DNA of 64,000 nt from Rhizobium sp. NXC24 (GTDB lineage Bacteria; Pseudomonadota; Alphaproteobacteria; Rhizobiales; Rhizobiaceae), in assembly GCF_002944315.1 (NCBI RefSeq), contig NZ_CP024311.1, forward strand, positions 2,208,501 through 2,272,500. The letters are read 5' to 3'. This document shows positions 53,764-64,000 of the stretch, in pieces. Position 1 is the stretch's first letter. Every line of letters starts with the position of its first letter. The translations under genes and the position numbers were made by a program. The notes beneath the pieces are model-generated. The model was not told the origin of the DNA. It did not search any database and saw only the letters and a program-made list of their open reading frames with translations.

Positions 53764-55356
53764 TTGAAGATCACCAGCCTTGCATTTGGATTGGCGCTAG
53801 CTCTTTCGCTCGCTCCCTTTGCTTATGCCGATGATCCCGCGCCAGGTCCCGGCGATACCACGATCGCGCTGAAATATTGGATACAATACGCACGGGATGG
53901 CAATCCGGCCGCCCAATATGGCCTCGGCTATCGCTACGCCAACGGCCAGGGCGTCGAGCACGACGATGCGAAGGCGGTCGAATGGTACCAGAAGGCGGCG
54001 GCACAGGGGAATGCCAAGGCTGAATACGCCCTCGCCTACATGTATTCCAATGGCCGCGGCATCGACAAAGACCAGCAACAGGCAAATGCCTGGTACCGCA
54101 AAGCCGCCGAACAGGGCAATGCGGATGCGCAATATGCCATTGGCTATTCCCTCGCCAACGGCCGCGGGCTGGATGTCGACAACGAGCAGGCGGCCGGCTG
54201 GTACCAGAAATCCGCCGCACTCGGCCAACCCCAGGCGCAGTATGCCCTCGGCTATATGTATGCACACGGCATCGGCGTTCACGAGGACGATACGATGGCG
54301 CTTGCCTGGTATCGCAAGTCGGCGGATCAGGGACGCAGCGATGCACAATATGCGCTCGGCTATATGTTTGATAACGGCCTCGGCACAGCCGCAGATCAAA
54401 GCCAGGCGATAGAGTGGTATCAAAAATCAGCAGATCAGGGCGATGCCCAGGGCGAATATGCGCTCGGCTATGCCTATGCCAACGGCCACGGTGTCGATCA
54501 GGACGATGCCCAGGCCTATTCCTGGTATAAGAAATCCGCCGAGCAAGGCCGCGCCGACGCGCAATATGCGCTTGGTTACAGCTTCGCCAATGGCCTCGGT
54601 GTTCCCCAGGACTATAAGCAGGCGCTGCAATGGTACCGCAAATCGGCCTCCCAGGGTCGTGCCGATGCGCAATATGCAGTCGGCTACTTCTATGCCAATG
54701 GCCAGGGCGTTCCGGTCAATGATGACGTCGCGGTCGAATGGTATCGCAAGGCAGCCGATCAAGGCGACGCCCAAGGCGAATACGCTCTCGCCTTCATGTA
54801 TGCCTGCGGTCGCGGCCTCGCGAAGGATTATGGCAAGGCCTTGCAATGGTACCGCAAGTCCGCCGATCAAGGCGGCGCGGATGCGCAATATGCGCTCGGC
54901 TATATGTACGACAATGGTCAGGGCACAGCCCCGGACAAGAGCGAGGCGGTGGCCTGGTACCGCAAAGCCGCTGACCAGGGCAATGCGGACGGCCAATATG
55001 CCCTTGCCTACCTCTATTACAATGGCGACGGTGTTCCCCAGGATTATAGCCAAGCCGCTGACCTTTTCCGCAAGGCCGCCGAGCAAGGCGACGCCCGTGC
55101 CCAATACGGGCTGGGACATATGTATTACAATGGCTACGGCGTGGCGAAGGATATGAACCAGGCCTCCGATTGGTTCCATAAGGCAGCGGATCAGGGGCTA
55201 CCGGAGGCGCAACACGGCCTGGGCGACATGGCAGCCGACGGCGGTGGTCTTATCAAGGATGTTGGCCCGGAGGGTGGAGAACTCGCCAAGACGAACAGCC
55301 GGAGCGAAGCGCCGGGCTGGCTTGTCCTCCGATTGCTGACGACGCTGTTGCCATAA
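53764..55356 (+). CDS. Secreted Sel1-repeat protein, 12 repeats
   Basis: The protein has 530 residues. A signal peptide (LKITSLAFGLALALSLAPFAYA) is followed by twelve 36-residue Sel1-like repeats with the consensus A-x-Y-A-L-G-Y-x-Y-x-N-G-x-G-V, then a degenerate thirteenth that loses the pattern at GGGLIKD, and a hydrophobic end. Sel1 solenoids bind other proteins; bacterial ones act in the envelope or in host contact. The start is TTG at 53764, 7 bases after GGGAGG; earlier codons lack a signal sequence. First of three adjacent Sel1 genes. Confidence 0.87.
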   Translation: MKITSLAFGLALALSLAPFAYADDPAPGPGDTTIALKYWIQYARDGNPAAQYGLGYRYANGQGVEHDDAKAVEWYQKAAAQGNAKAEYALAYMYSNGRGIDKDQQQANAWYRKAAEQGNADAQYAIGYSLANGRGLDVDNEQAAGWYQKSAALGQPQAQYALGYMYAHGIGVHEDDTMALAWYRKSADQGRSDAQYALGYMFDNGLGTAADQSQAIEWYQKSADQGDAQGEYALGYAYANGHGVDQDDAQAYSWYKKSAEQGRADAQYALGYSFANGLGVPQDYKQALQWYRKSASQGRADAQYAVGYFYANGQGVPVNDDVAVEWYRKAADQGDAQGEYALAFMYACGRGLAKDYGKALQWYRKSADQGGADAQYALGYMYDNGQGTAPDKSEAVAWYRKAADQGNADGQYALAYLYYNGDGVPQDYSQAADLFRKAAEQGDARAQYGLGHMYYNGYGVAKDMNQASDWFHKAADQGLPEAQHGLGDMAADGGGLIKDVGPEGGELAKTNSRSEAPGWLVLRLLTTLLP

Positions 55357-55448
55357 TTTATAACTTATACGTGCAAGGCGCCTTGCGCCCTCGCCCGTCG
55401 CGCTTTTAGTATTCACACATGAAGAGATCAAAGGTTGAGGAGCAGATC

Positions 55449-56630
55449 GTGCGTTTCAAGAGGGTGGCCGTCGGATTGCTTTTTGCGTTGGCATCCATCG
55501 GCGTCGCGCATGCCGATCGCGGGCAGAACGCCTACGACCGAGGCGACTACAAGGCGGCGCTTGACTATTGGCGCCCGCTCGCAAACAAGGGCGACGCCGC
55601 GGCGCAACTGAAACTCGGCGAAATGTATGAGGAAGGCGACGGCGTCGCGAAGGATCTCACGCAGGCGCTGAGCTGGTATCGCAAGGCAGCCGACCAGGGT
55701 AATGCCGAGGCTGAGTTCAACGTCGGCACCATGTATGACGAAGGCCAAGGTGTCGCGACGGACGACGCCAAGGCCGCCGTCTGGTACCGCAAGGCCGCGG
55801 AACAAGGCTATCGCGATGCGCAATACAATCTCGCTTTGATGTACGACAATGGCGAGGGCGTGACGAAGGACAGCGCGCAAGCTTTCGTCTGGTACAGCAA
55901 GGCAGCCAAACAGGGCGACGCGGATGCGCAGTTCAATGTCGGGGTCATGTACGACAACGGTGACGGCGTAAATCAGGACAAGAGCGAGGCTGTTGCCTGG
56001 TACCGAAAATCCGCCGATCAGGGCAATGCCGACGCGCAATACAATCTCGCTATCATGTATGACGAAGGCGACGGCGTGCCCCGAGATGACGCCCAGGCTT
56101 TAGCCTGGTATCGCAAGTCCGCTGACCAAGGGAAAATCGAGGCGGAATACAATCTCGCCGTCATGTATCGCGACGGCGAAGGTGTGCCCAAGGACGGCAA
56201 TCAAGCCGTCTCATGGTTCCGCAAGGCGGCAGACCAGGGCGATGCCGAGGCACAATATAATCTCGGCGCCATGTATGCGGACGGCGACGGAATTGCCGAA
56301 GACGACGCCGAGGCCATGGTCTGGTTCCGCAAGGCGGCGGATCAAAATGACGTCGAAGCCGAGTACAATCTCGGCGTCATGTATCGCGACGGCGAAGGCG
56401 TTGCCAAGGATGGCCGCCAAGCCGTCGATTGGTTCGAAAAGGCGGCCGCACAGAACTATGCCGACGCTGCCTTCAACCTTGGCGTCATGTATCGTGACGG
56501 CGACGGCGTGCCGGTGGATTGGGCAAAATCCTTCGAATGGTTCCGCAAGGCCAAAGCCATGGGCCGCAACGACAATGAGCCCGGTGATAATGAGGAGACG
56601 CCTCCGCAGAATAGGACCATCCCGATTTGA
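55449..56630 (+). CDS. Secreted Sel1-repeat protein, 9 repeats
   Basis: The protein has 393 residues. A signal peptide ends in GVAHA near residue 22. An N-terminal module (YDRGDYKAALDYWRPLANKGD) is shared with the third gene of the cluster. Nine 36-residue Sel1 repeats follow, with an acidic consensus (MYDEGDGV), then a charged tail rich in N, E and P. The start is taken as GTG at 55449, right after AGGAG, because it gives the signal sequence directly; an ATG at 55419 is ten codons upstream. Function inferred only as protein-protein scaffold in the envelope. Confidence 0.87.
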   Translation: MRFKRVAVGLLFALASIGVAHADRGQNAYDRGDYKAALDYWRPLANKGDAAAQLKLGEMYEEGDGVAKDLTQALSWYRKAADQGNAEAEFNVGTMYDEGQGVATDDAKAAVWYRKAAEQGYRDAQYNLALMYDNGEGVTKDSAQAFVWYSKAAKQGDADAQFNVGVMYDNGDGVNQDKSEAVAWYRKSADQGNADAQYNLAIMYDEGDGVPRDDAQALAWYRKSADQGKIEAEYNLAVMYRDGEGVPKDGNQAVSWFRKAADQGDAEAQYNLGAMYADGDGIAEDDAEAMVWFRKAADQNDVEAEYNLGVMYRDGEGVAKDGRQAVDWFEKAAAQNYADAAFNLGVMYRDGDGVPVDWAKSFEWFRKAKAMGRNDNEPGDNEETPPQNRTIPI

Positions 56631-56714
56631 GATAACCGAGGCCCCTGCCTTGCGCCGACGGTCCGCTATGCTTAGCTCTTGCCCGAACGGGAATCATGGA
56701 TGGGAGATCGCCGG

Positions 56715-57113
56715 ATGCGGCTCAGACAGATAGGCTTCGGACTGGCGCTGGCACTCTCGATCGCCTTTCAGGCCCATGCCGACGACGGGCAAGCCGCCTA
56801 TGACAAAGGCGATTATGCCGGTGCACTCGCCCATTGGCAGCCTTTGGCGAACAAAGGCGATGCGGCGTCGCAGGATGGCCTCGGCAGCCTCTATGCGCTC
56901 GGAAAGGGCGTTCCTCAGGATTACGCCGAGGCCATTGCCTGGTTTGCCAAAGCCGCCGATCAAGGCCTGCCCAAGGCGCAATTCCATCTCGGCTATGCTT
57001 ATCTCCGCGGCGACGGCGTCACGAGAGACCGCAACATGGCGATAGGCTGGTTCCGGAAAGCCGCCGCCCAGGGCTATGCGCCGGCACAGAGCATTCTCGA
57101 TCAGATGAAGTGA
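56715..57113 (+). CDS. Secreted Sel1-repeat protein, short
   Basis: The protein has 132 residues. A signal peptide ends in FQAHA near residue 23. The N-terminal YDKGDYAGALAHWQPLANKGD module is shared with the gene upstream. Two Sel1 repeats and a partial third follow (LGSLYALGKGV, LGYAYLRGDGV). The ATG at 56715 has GGGAG upstream. It starts 84 bases after the previous Sel1 stop and all three genes are on one strand, so a common transcript is possible. It looks like a shortened paralog. Confidence 0.85.
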   Translation: MRLRQIGFGLALALSIAFQAHADDGQAAYDKGDYAGALAHWQPLANKGDAASQDGLGSLYALGKGVPQDYAEAIAWFAKAADQGLPKAQFHLGYAYLRGDGVTRDRNMAIGWFRKAAAQGYAPAQSILDQMK

Positions 57114-57129
57114 GCCGAGGCGCTCCTGT

Positions 57130-58065
57130 TTAGAGCATATCCCCCAAGCTCCAGTGATTGCCCCAGCGGACGTCGATTTCGTCCTCGACATTCTGATACC
57201 GGATGTCGGTCGACAGGCGCAGACGGCCCTTCGGATCCCGATTGGTCGTGGATGCGTGGATCATGTAGGGACTGTGCAACATGATATCGCCGGCCTCATA
57301 GTCGGCGGCGAGCCAGCGTGTCTTGAAGCGCTCCGCCATGTCAGGCAGGTCTTTGGAGACCCAGCCACCTTCGGTCATGTTCTTGTTGAAGGCGCTGATA
57401 CGTTCCTCCGGCGAGAGCGAGGCGCTCTTGATCGCGAACTCCTTCTCCATATCGGCGCCGATCCGGTGCGATCCCTCGAGATAGACGAGGCCGCCCATAT
57501 CGACCGGAATATCGCCGATCGGAATCCAGGCAGTGACGATGCGGTTCGTGCCACCGCGCAGATAGACAAGATCATAGTGCGCGGGCGTGACGACGCTGGT
57601 GCCCGGCCGGGTGAAACGCATGATCTTGCGCTTGTGCAGATAGGAGATGCCCTGCAGGAATTCGTCCATGAAGGAGGCCAGCCGCGGCTGGGTACAGAAG
57701 CCCTCATAGGTCACCGAACGCACCAGCGACATCAACCGCCGGTCGGCCAGCGACTTGTCGGCTTCCGCCTTGGCGGCAAGACCGACCATGGGGTCCGAGC
57801 CGGGCTGCAGAAGCCCGGTGTCCATCAGATGCGCGAACACCCAGGCGCGGAAATCGAGCACATCCTGGCGCTTCAGAAATCCCTTGAGCCAGAGATAGCC
57901 ATGCTCCTGATATTGCTCGCGCAGCGTCGCAATGTCGGTCGCGGCATCGGTGGGTTCGAGATAGCCGAAACGGTCTGGCGCCATCGACAGAATCTTGCCG
58001 TTCGCCTCAAGCGGCGCCCGCCCGGGCGTCGTTTCATCCAGCACGGAATGCAGCGAACCCGACAT
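57130..58065 (-). CDS. Phytanoyl-CoA dioxygenase (PhyH) family protein
   Basis: A 311-residue Fe(II)/2-oxoglutarate-dependent oxygenase. The facial triad is H163-x-D165 in PAHYDLVYL and a distal H270 in YMIHAS, and the 2-oxoglutarate Arg is in GRLRLSTD. The jelly-roll strand TAWIPIGDIPVDMGGLVYLEGSHR is typical. Family members hydroxylate lipids, compatible solutes and secondary metabolites; substrate not assigned. The ATG at 58065 has GGGAGG upstream. It converges with the Sel1 cluster and is followed by no partner gene. Confidence 0.87.
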   Translation of the reverse strand: MSGSLHSVLDETTPGRAPLEANGKILSMAPDRFGYLEPTDAATDIATLREQYQEHGYLWLKGFLKRQDVLDFRAWVFAHLMDTGLLQPGSDPMVGLAAKAEADKSLADRRLMSLVRSVTYEGFCTQPRLASFMDEFLQGISYLHKRKIMRFTRPGTSVVTPAHYDLVYLRGGTNRIVTAWIPIGDIPVDMGGLVYLEGSHRIGADMEKEFAIKSASLSPEERISAFNKNMTEGGWVSKDLPDMAERFKTRWLAADYEAGDIMLHSPYMIHASTTNRDPKGRLRLSTDIRYQNVEDEIDVRWGNHWSLGDML

Positions 58066-58174
58066 CTCAGCCCTCCCGAAATACGCCACTCGCCGGCAGC
58101 CTCTCCTCAAAGACTGAACCGGCATGCGAATCATAGGACGAATGGCGATCGCTGCCTAGCGGCCTATGCCCGCT

Positions 58175-58528
58175 TCATCCCCGGAAAATGAAGGAGGCGC
58201 CGACAGCGATAAGCGCGAAACCGATGGCGTGGCCCCAGGTCAGGTTTTCGCCCAGCCAGAAGACCGAGAAGCCGGAGAACACGATCAGCGTGATCACCTC
58301 CTGCATGGTCTTCAACTGCGCCGTCGAATAATAGCCAGAGCCGAGGCGGTTGGCGGGCACGGCCAGGCAATATTCGAAAAAGGCTATGGCCCAACTGCCA
58401 AGAACGGCGATCGTGATGGCCGTGCTCTTGTGCTTGAGATGGCCATACCAGGCGAAGGTCATGAAAATATTCGATGCAAACAGCATGATGACCGGCCAGA
58501 CCGCGGCCGGGTTGAGGATGGAGGGCAT
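58175..58528 (-). CDS. DUF486 family small membrane protein (DMT superfamily)
   Basis: A 117-residue protein with four membrane helices, the DUF486 family. Markers are LFASNIFMTFAWYGHLKHK, SWAIAFFEYCLAVPANR, YYSTAQLKTMQEVITLIVF and ENLTWGHAIGFALIAVGA. It is related to small multidrug-resistance-like transporters, though no substrate is known. The ATG at 58528 follows AAAGGA. It lies upstream of the PhyH gene on the same strand with a gap of about 110 bases, so co-transcription is possible. Confidence 0.85.
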   Translation of the reverse strand: MPSILNPAAVWPVIMLFASNIFMTFAWYGHLKHKSTAITIAVLGSWAIAFFEYCLAVPANRLGSGYYSTAQLKTMQEVITLIVFSGFSVFWLGENLTWGHAIGFALIAVGASFIFRG

Positions 58529-58762
58529 GGTAAATCCTTTGGCCATTATGAATCGCCCACACCTTTGACCCCTCAAGGCCCGAAAATTCAAGAGCGGAGC
58601 GCTGCGCCTAAATGCAGCAGTCACGTGAATATGGAAATGGGCCGAATTGAGGCCGGCTGGAGAGTCGTGCGTTCACATGATTGCGGGGATTGCTTCACCA
58701 GCCGGAGACATGGAAGAGTGCGCGCATATTCTCCTATTCTATCTGCCAAGGAACCGACCGCC

Positions 58763-59275
58763 GTGATCAAGACATCCGCTGCACTGCCCGCCTCGCTCCT
58801 TCCGTCGCTTCGCATGGGATTATTCGCCATCGCCTTCGCCGTGCCGCTGTCCCCCTTGCCCATGGCATCCGCGCAGGCCCAGAGCGCGCCCGGCTCCTGT
58901 TGGTCGCTGCTGCAGAGCAAGTTCGGTCCGCAGATCGAGAAGTCGGTGAACGAGGCCGATCCCTGCAAGAAACTGCCGGGCCTCGATCACAAGGAGAAAT
59001 TCGAAGTCAAGTCGCTTGACCTCTGCAGCGCGGCCGGCGGTGTGCAGGTCAACGCCCGCGCCGATCTCGCCTGCAAGTCGCATGGCATCGTCCAGGCGAC
59101 GGTCAAAGGCCAGTTGGAAGCTTCGGTGACGGTCGATGTGGGCGCCTGCAAAATCACCGATTCCCATGTCGGCGTCAGCGGCCCCATCGGCGACCTGATA
59201 TCCTCGGTCGGCGGGATACAGGAGCTTGCCCGCAGCTTTGCGCAGGCGAAAATTTCCGAAATCTGCGGCAAATAG
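58763..59275 (+). CDS. Secreted cysteine-containing protein, hypothetical
   Basis: A 170-residue protein with a signal peptide over about residues 1-38 (hydrophobic run GLFAIAFAVPLSPLPMASA). The mature part has about six cysteines spread over 120 residues (SCWS, DPCKK, DLCSA, LACKS, GACKI, EICGK), enough for three disulfides. No family recognised. The start is GTG at 58763 after AAGGAA; the frame is open for about 200 codons upstream, but that part is antisense to the DUF486 gene and not coding. Converges with the MFS gene. Confidence 0.72.
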   Translation: MIKTSAALPASLLPSLRMGLFAIAFAVPLSPLPMASAQAQSAPGSCWSLLQSKFGPQIEKSVNEADPCKKLPGLDHKEKFEVKSLDLCSAAGGVQVNARADLACKSHGIVQATVKGQLEASVTVDVGACKITDSHVGVSGPIGDLISSVGGIQELARSFAQAKISEICGK

Positions 59276-59329
59276 GTTGGAGGCCGGCGGCTTTGAGCCG
59301 CCGGCCGTGCTCCGGCGAGGGCGCGGCGA

Positions 59330-60583
59330 TTAGATCGGTATCGCGCTCTGGGGTTCCTCCGTCCCCTTATCGCCGAAGCGGATATCCTTCTTTTCAAAAC
59401 CGAAACCGGAAAATAGCGCCACCACGGCCGCGACGATCACCAATACAATCAACAACGCAAAAGCGTAGTCGCCGTTCCAACGTGCCGCCAGGCCCGCCTG
59501 AATCGTTGCGTTGCCGGATGCGAGCAGGTTGCCGAGCTGATAGGCGAAGCCGGGGAATGTGCCGCGCACTTCATCGGGCGACAGCTCGTTGAGATGCACC
59601 GGCACGATGCCCCAGGCGCCCTGCACGAAGAATTGCATCAGGAAGGCGCCGACAGCGAGCAGCACCGGTCCGGGCGCATAGACCCATAACGGGGCGACCG
59701 GGATTGCCAGCACCGAAGCGATGACGATCGCCCGCCGCCGCCCGATGCGCTGCGACAGGGCCCCGAAAAACAAGCCGCCAATCATCGCACCAATATTGTA
59801 AACGATAGCGATAGCGCCGACGGTATAGCTGTCATACTGCCGCTGTGTCTGGAGGAAGGTCGGGTAGAGATCCTGCGTCCCGTGGCTGAAGAAGTTGAAG
59901 GCGGTCATCAACAGCACAGCCCACAGGAACAGTGGGATATTCTCGCGCAATACGGTGACGAAAGGCCTTTGCGGCGTCGCCCGCCGCTGCACGAAGGCCG
60001 GCGATTCCTGTACGTTGCGGCGAATATAGAGCACCAGCAGCGCCGGCAGCGCACCGACCATGAACATGCCGCGCCAACCGATGATCGGGAAGAGCAGGAA
60101 GAACAAGATCGAAGCCAGCAGATAGCCGGAAGGATAGCCCGCCTGCAGAATGCCGGACACGATGCCGCGCGACTCCTCGGGCACCGTCTCCATCGTCAGC
60201 GACGCGCCGACACCCCATTCACCGCCCATGGCGATGCCGAAGAATGCCCGCAATATCAGGAACATCGTCAGCCCGGTCGAAAAGCCGGTCAGGAACTCGA
60301 AGATCGAATAGAGCAGCACGTCCGCCATTAGCGTCACGCGCCGGCCGAAGCGATCGGCGGCAAGCCCGAAGATCAGCGCCCCGAGCGCCCGCATGGCGAG
60401 CGTCAGGAAGATCGCCACCGAGACAGCGGGAACATCGGTATGAAACTCCTCGGCGATATATTTGAGAACGAAGACCAATATGAAGAAATCGAAGGCATCG
60501 AGCGTCCAGCCGAGATAGGCGGCGATGACGGTGTTGCGTTGTTGCGGGGATAAAGAGCGTAAACTATCCAATGCTGACATCAT
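59330..60583 (-). CDS. MFS transporter, sialate/metabolite:H+ symporter group
   Basis: A 417-residue permease of twelve helices. The opening LGWTLDAFDFFILVFVL and the loop 2-3 motif GLAADRFGRR are typical of the SHS/AAHS-like MFS groups that import organic acids, as is FGIAMGGEWGVGASLTME. No catabolic gene is adjacent, so the substrate is unknown. The ATG at 60583 is 7 bases after GGAGG. It lies divergent from uvrB with about 280 bases between. Confidence 0.88.
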   Translation of the reverse strand: MMSALDSLRSLSPQQRNTVIAAYLGWTLDAFDFFILVFVLKYIAEEFHTDVPAVSVAIFLTLAMRALGALIFGLAADRFGRRVTLMADVLLYSIFEFLTGFSTGLTMFLILRAFFGIAMGGEWGVGASLTMETVPEESRGIVSGILQAGYPSGYLLASILFFLLFPIIGWRGMFMVGALPALLVLYIRRNVQESPAFVQRRATPQRPFVTVLRENIPLFLWAVLLMTAFNFFSHGTQDLYPTFLQTQRQYDSYTVGAIAIVYNIGAMIGGLFFGALSQRIGRRRAIVIASVLAIPVAPLWVYAPGPVLLAVGAFLMQFFVQGAWGIVPVHLNELSPDEVRGTFPGFAYQLGNLLASGNATIQAGLAARWNGDYAFALLIVLVIVAAVVALFSGFGFEKKDIRFGDKGTEEPQSAIPI

Positions 60584-60864
60584 GGTCCTCCGACCGGATG
60601 GCGGCGGCGAGGCGGGCAATTCCGGATGCCGTCGAAGCAAGGGGGAGCCCGGCACCGGCCGGGCGGTTCGACGCTGCGGCGGGCTTTTCCTCCAGCGCTT
60701 ACGAAATTAGCTGGCGGATGTCTGGAGCAGCGTCCCGCCAACGCCTTCGTCGCCTTTCGGTTCCATCACATTTTGTGTGATCGGAAGTAGAAAAATCGAC
60801 GTCTGTTTCCCTTTTGTACTCTTTCCCCCTTCACATCGGCGCTGACTCCCTCCATATTCCGCCC

Positions 60865-63855
<2,991 letters not shown>

Positions 63856-64000
63856 GCGGATTTCAGTTTTCCAGTGGCAACTTGCGGCTCATTGCGGTCA
63901 TCGCATGGACTACCCGCAGCACTTGGCAGCAGCCGCCGATCCGCAGCAGGCCGCCACTTGAGCCTGTTCAGCCAGCCACCGGTCACGCGGCTTACAACTC

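Overview
The window is a stretch of chromosome from an alphaproteobacterium of the Rhizobiaceae, most likely the genus Rhizobium. The evidence is the high GC, the gene order aroF - gor - DUF2059 - rpiA / gph - fumC, a class II DAHP synthase, an Usg-family protein, several DUF families common in rhizobia, and a very long UvrB. Genus-level placement is inference. I see no rRNA, tRNA, CRISPR array, transposase, integrase or prophage gene, and composition and codon use look even, so this reads as core or near-core chromosome.

Layout. 0-10 kb: the tail of a DUF1003 membrane protein, a GFA-type zinc protein, aroF, gor, the rpiA-DUF2059 operon, gph, a TPR-retropepsin membrane protein and an L,D-transpeptidase. 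10-17 kb: fumC (class II), a GST facing an AraC regulator, a class I fumarase, a GGDEF cyclase and a PPOX flavoprotein. 17-27 kb: an alpha/beta hydrolase facing a MarR regulator, LtrA, DUF971, moaA, a large chemoreceptor, and an EamA transporter-mobA-mobB operon. 26-34 kb: an OmpA-like protein with a giant Gln/Pro-rich linker, a polar amino-acid ABC importer (binding protein and two permeases, no ATPase), Usg, DUF2270 and a methyltransferase. 34-40 kb: a GST-ArsR-SRPBCC operon behind a perfect 28-bp palindrome, a 3-hydroxyisobutyrate-dehydrogenase-like enzyme, an AraC regulator leading into a secreted PEBP protein, an Lrp regulator, and a glycosylase/nuclease pair. 40-50 kb: a sensor kinase, dgkA, cobT, cobS-DUF1289-retropepsin, a GNAT, a FolC-type ligase and a YadGH-like ABC exporter. 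49-64 kb: a probable small RNA, two DUF1801 proteins, an extensin-like lipoprotein, a thioesterase, three Sel1-repeat proteins in tandem, a PhyH dioxygenase, DUF486, a secreted protein, an MFS permease and uvrB.

Genes that work together. Molybdenum cofactor: moaA, mobA, mobB. Cobalamin nucleotide-loop assembly: cobT and cobS, divergent. Central carbon and redox: aroF, rpiA, gph, gor and two unrelated fumarases. Envelope: L,D-transpeptidase, OmpA-like protein, extensin-like lipoprotein, dgkA and the Sel1 trio.

The strongest non-gene signals are: a nested inverted repeat that could hide the Shine-Dalgarno and start codon of the PEBP gene (37993-38049); a plus-strand promoter-hairpins-terminator unit between two minus-strand genes (49468-49627); the 28-bp operator-like palindrome upstream of the GST operon; and an intergenic-type palindromic repeat that has become coding sequence inside uvrB (63378-63514). 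All calls come from reading the sequence and the translations. No database search was run.
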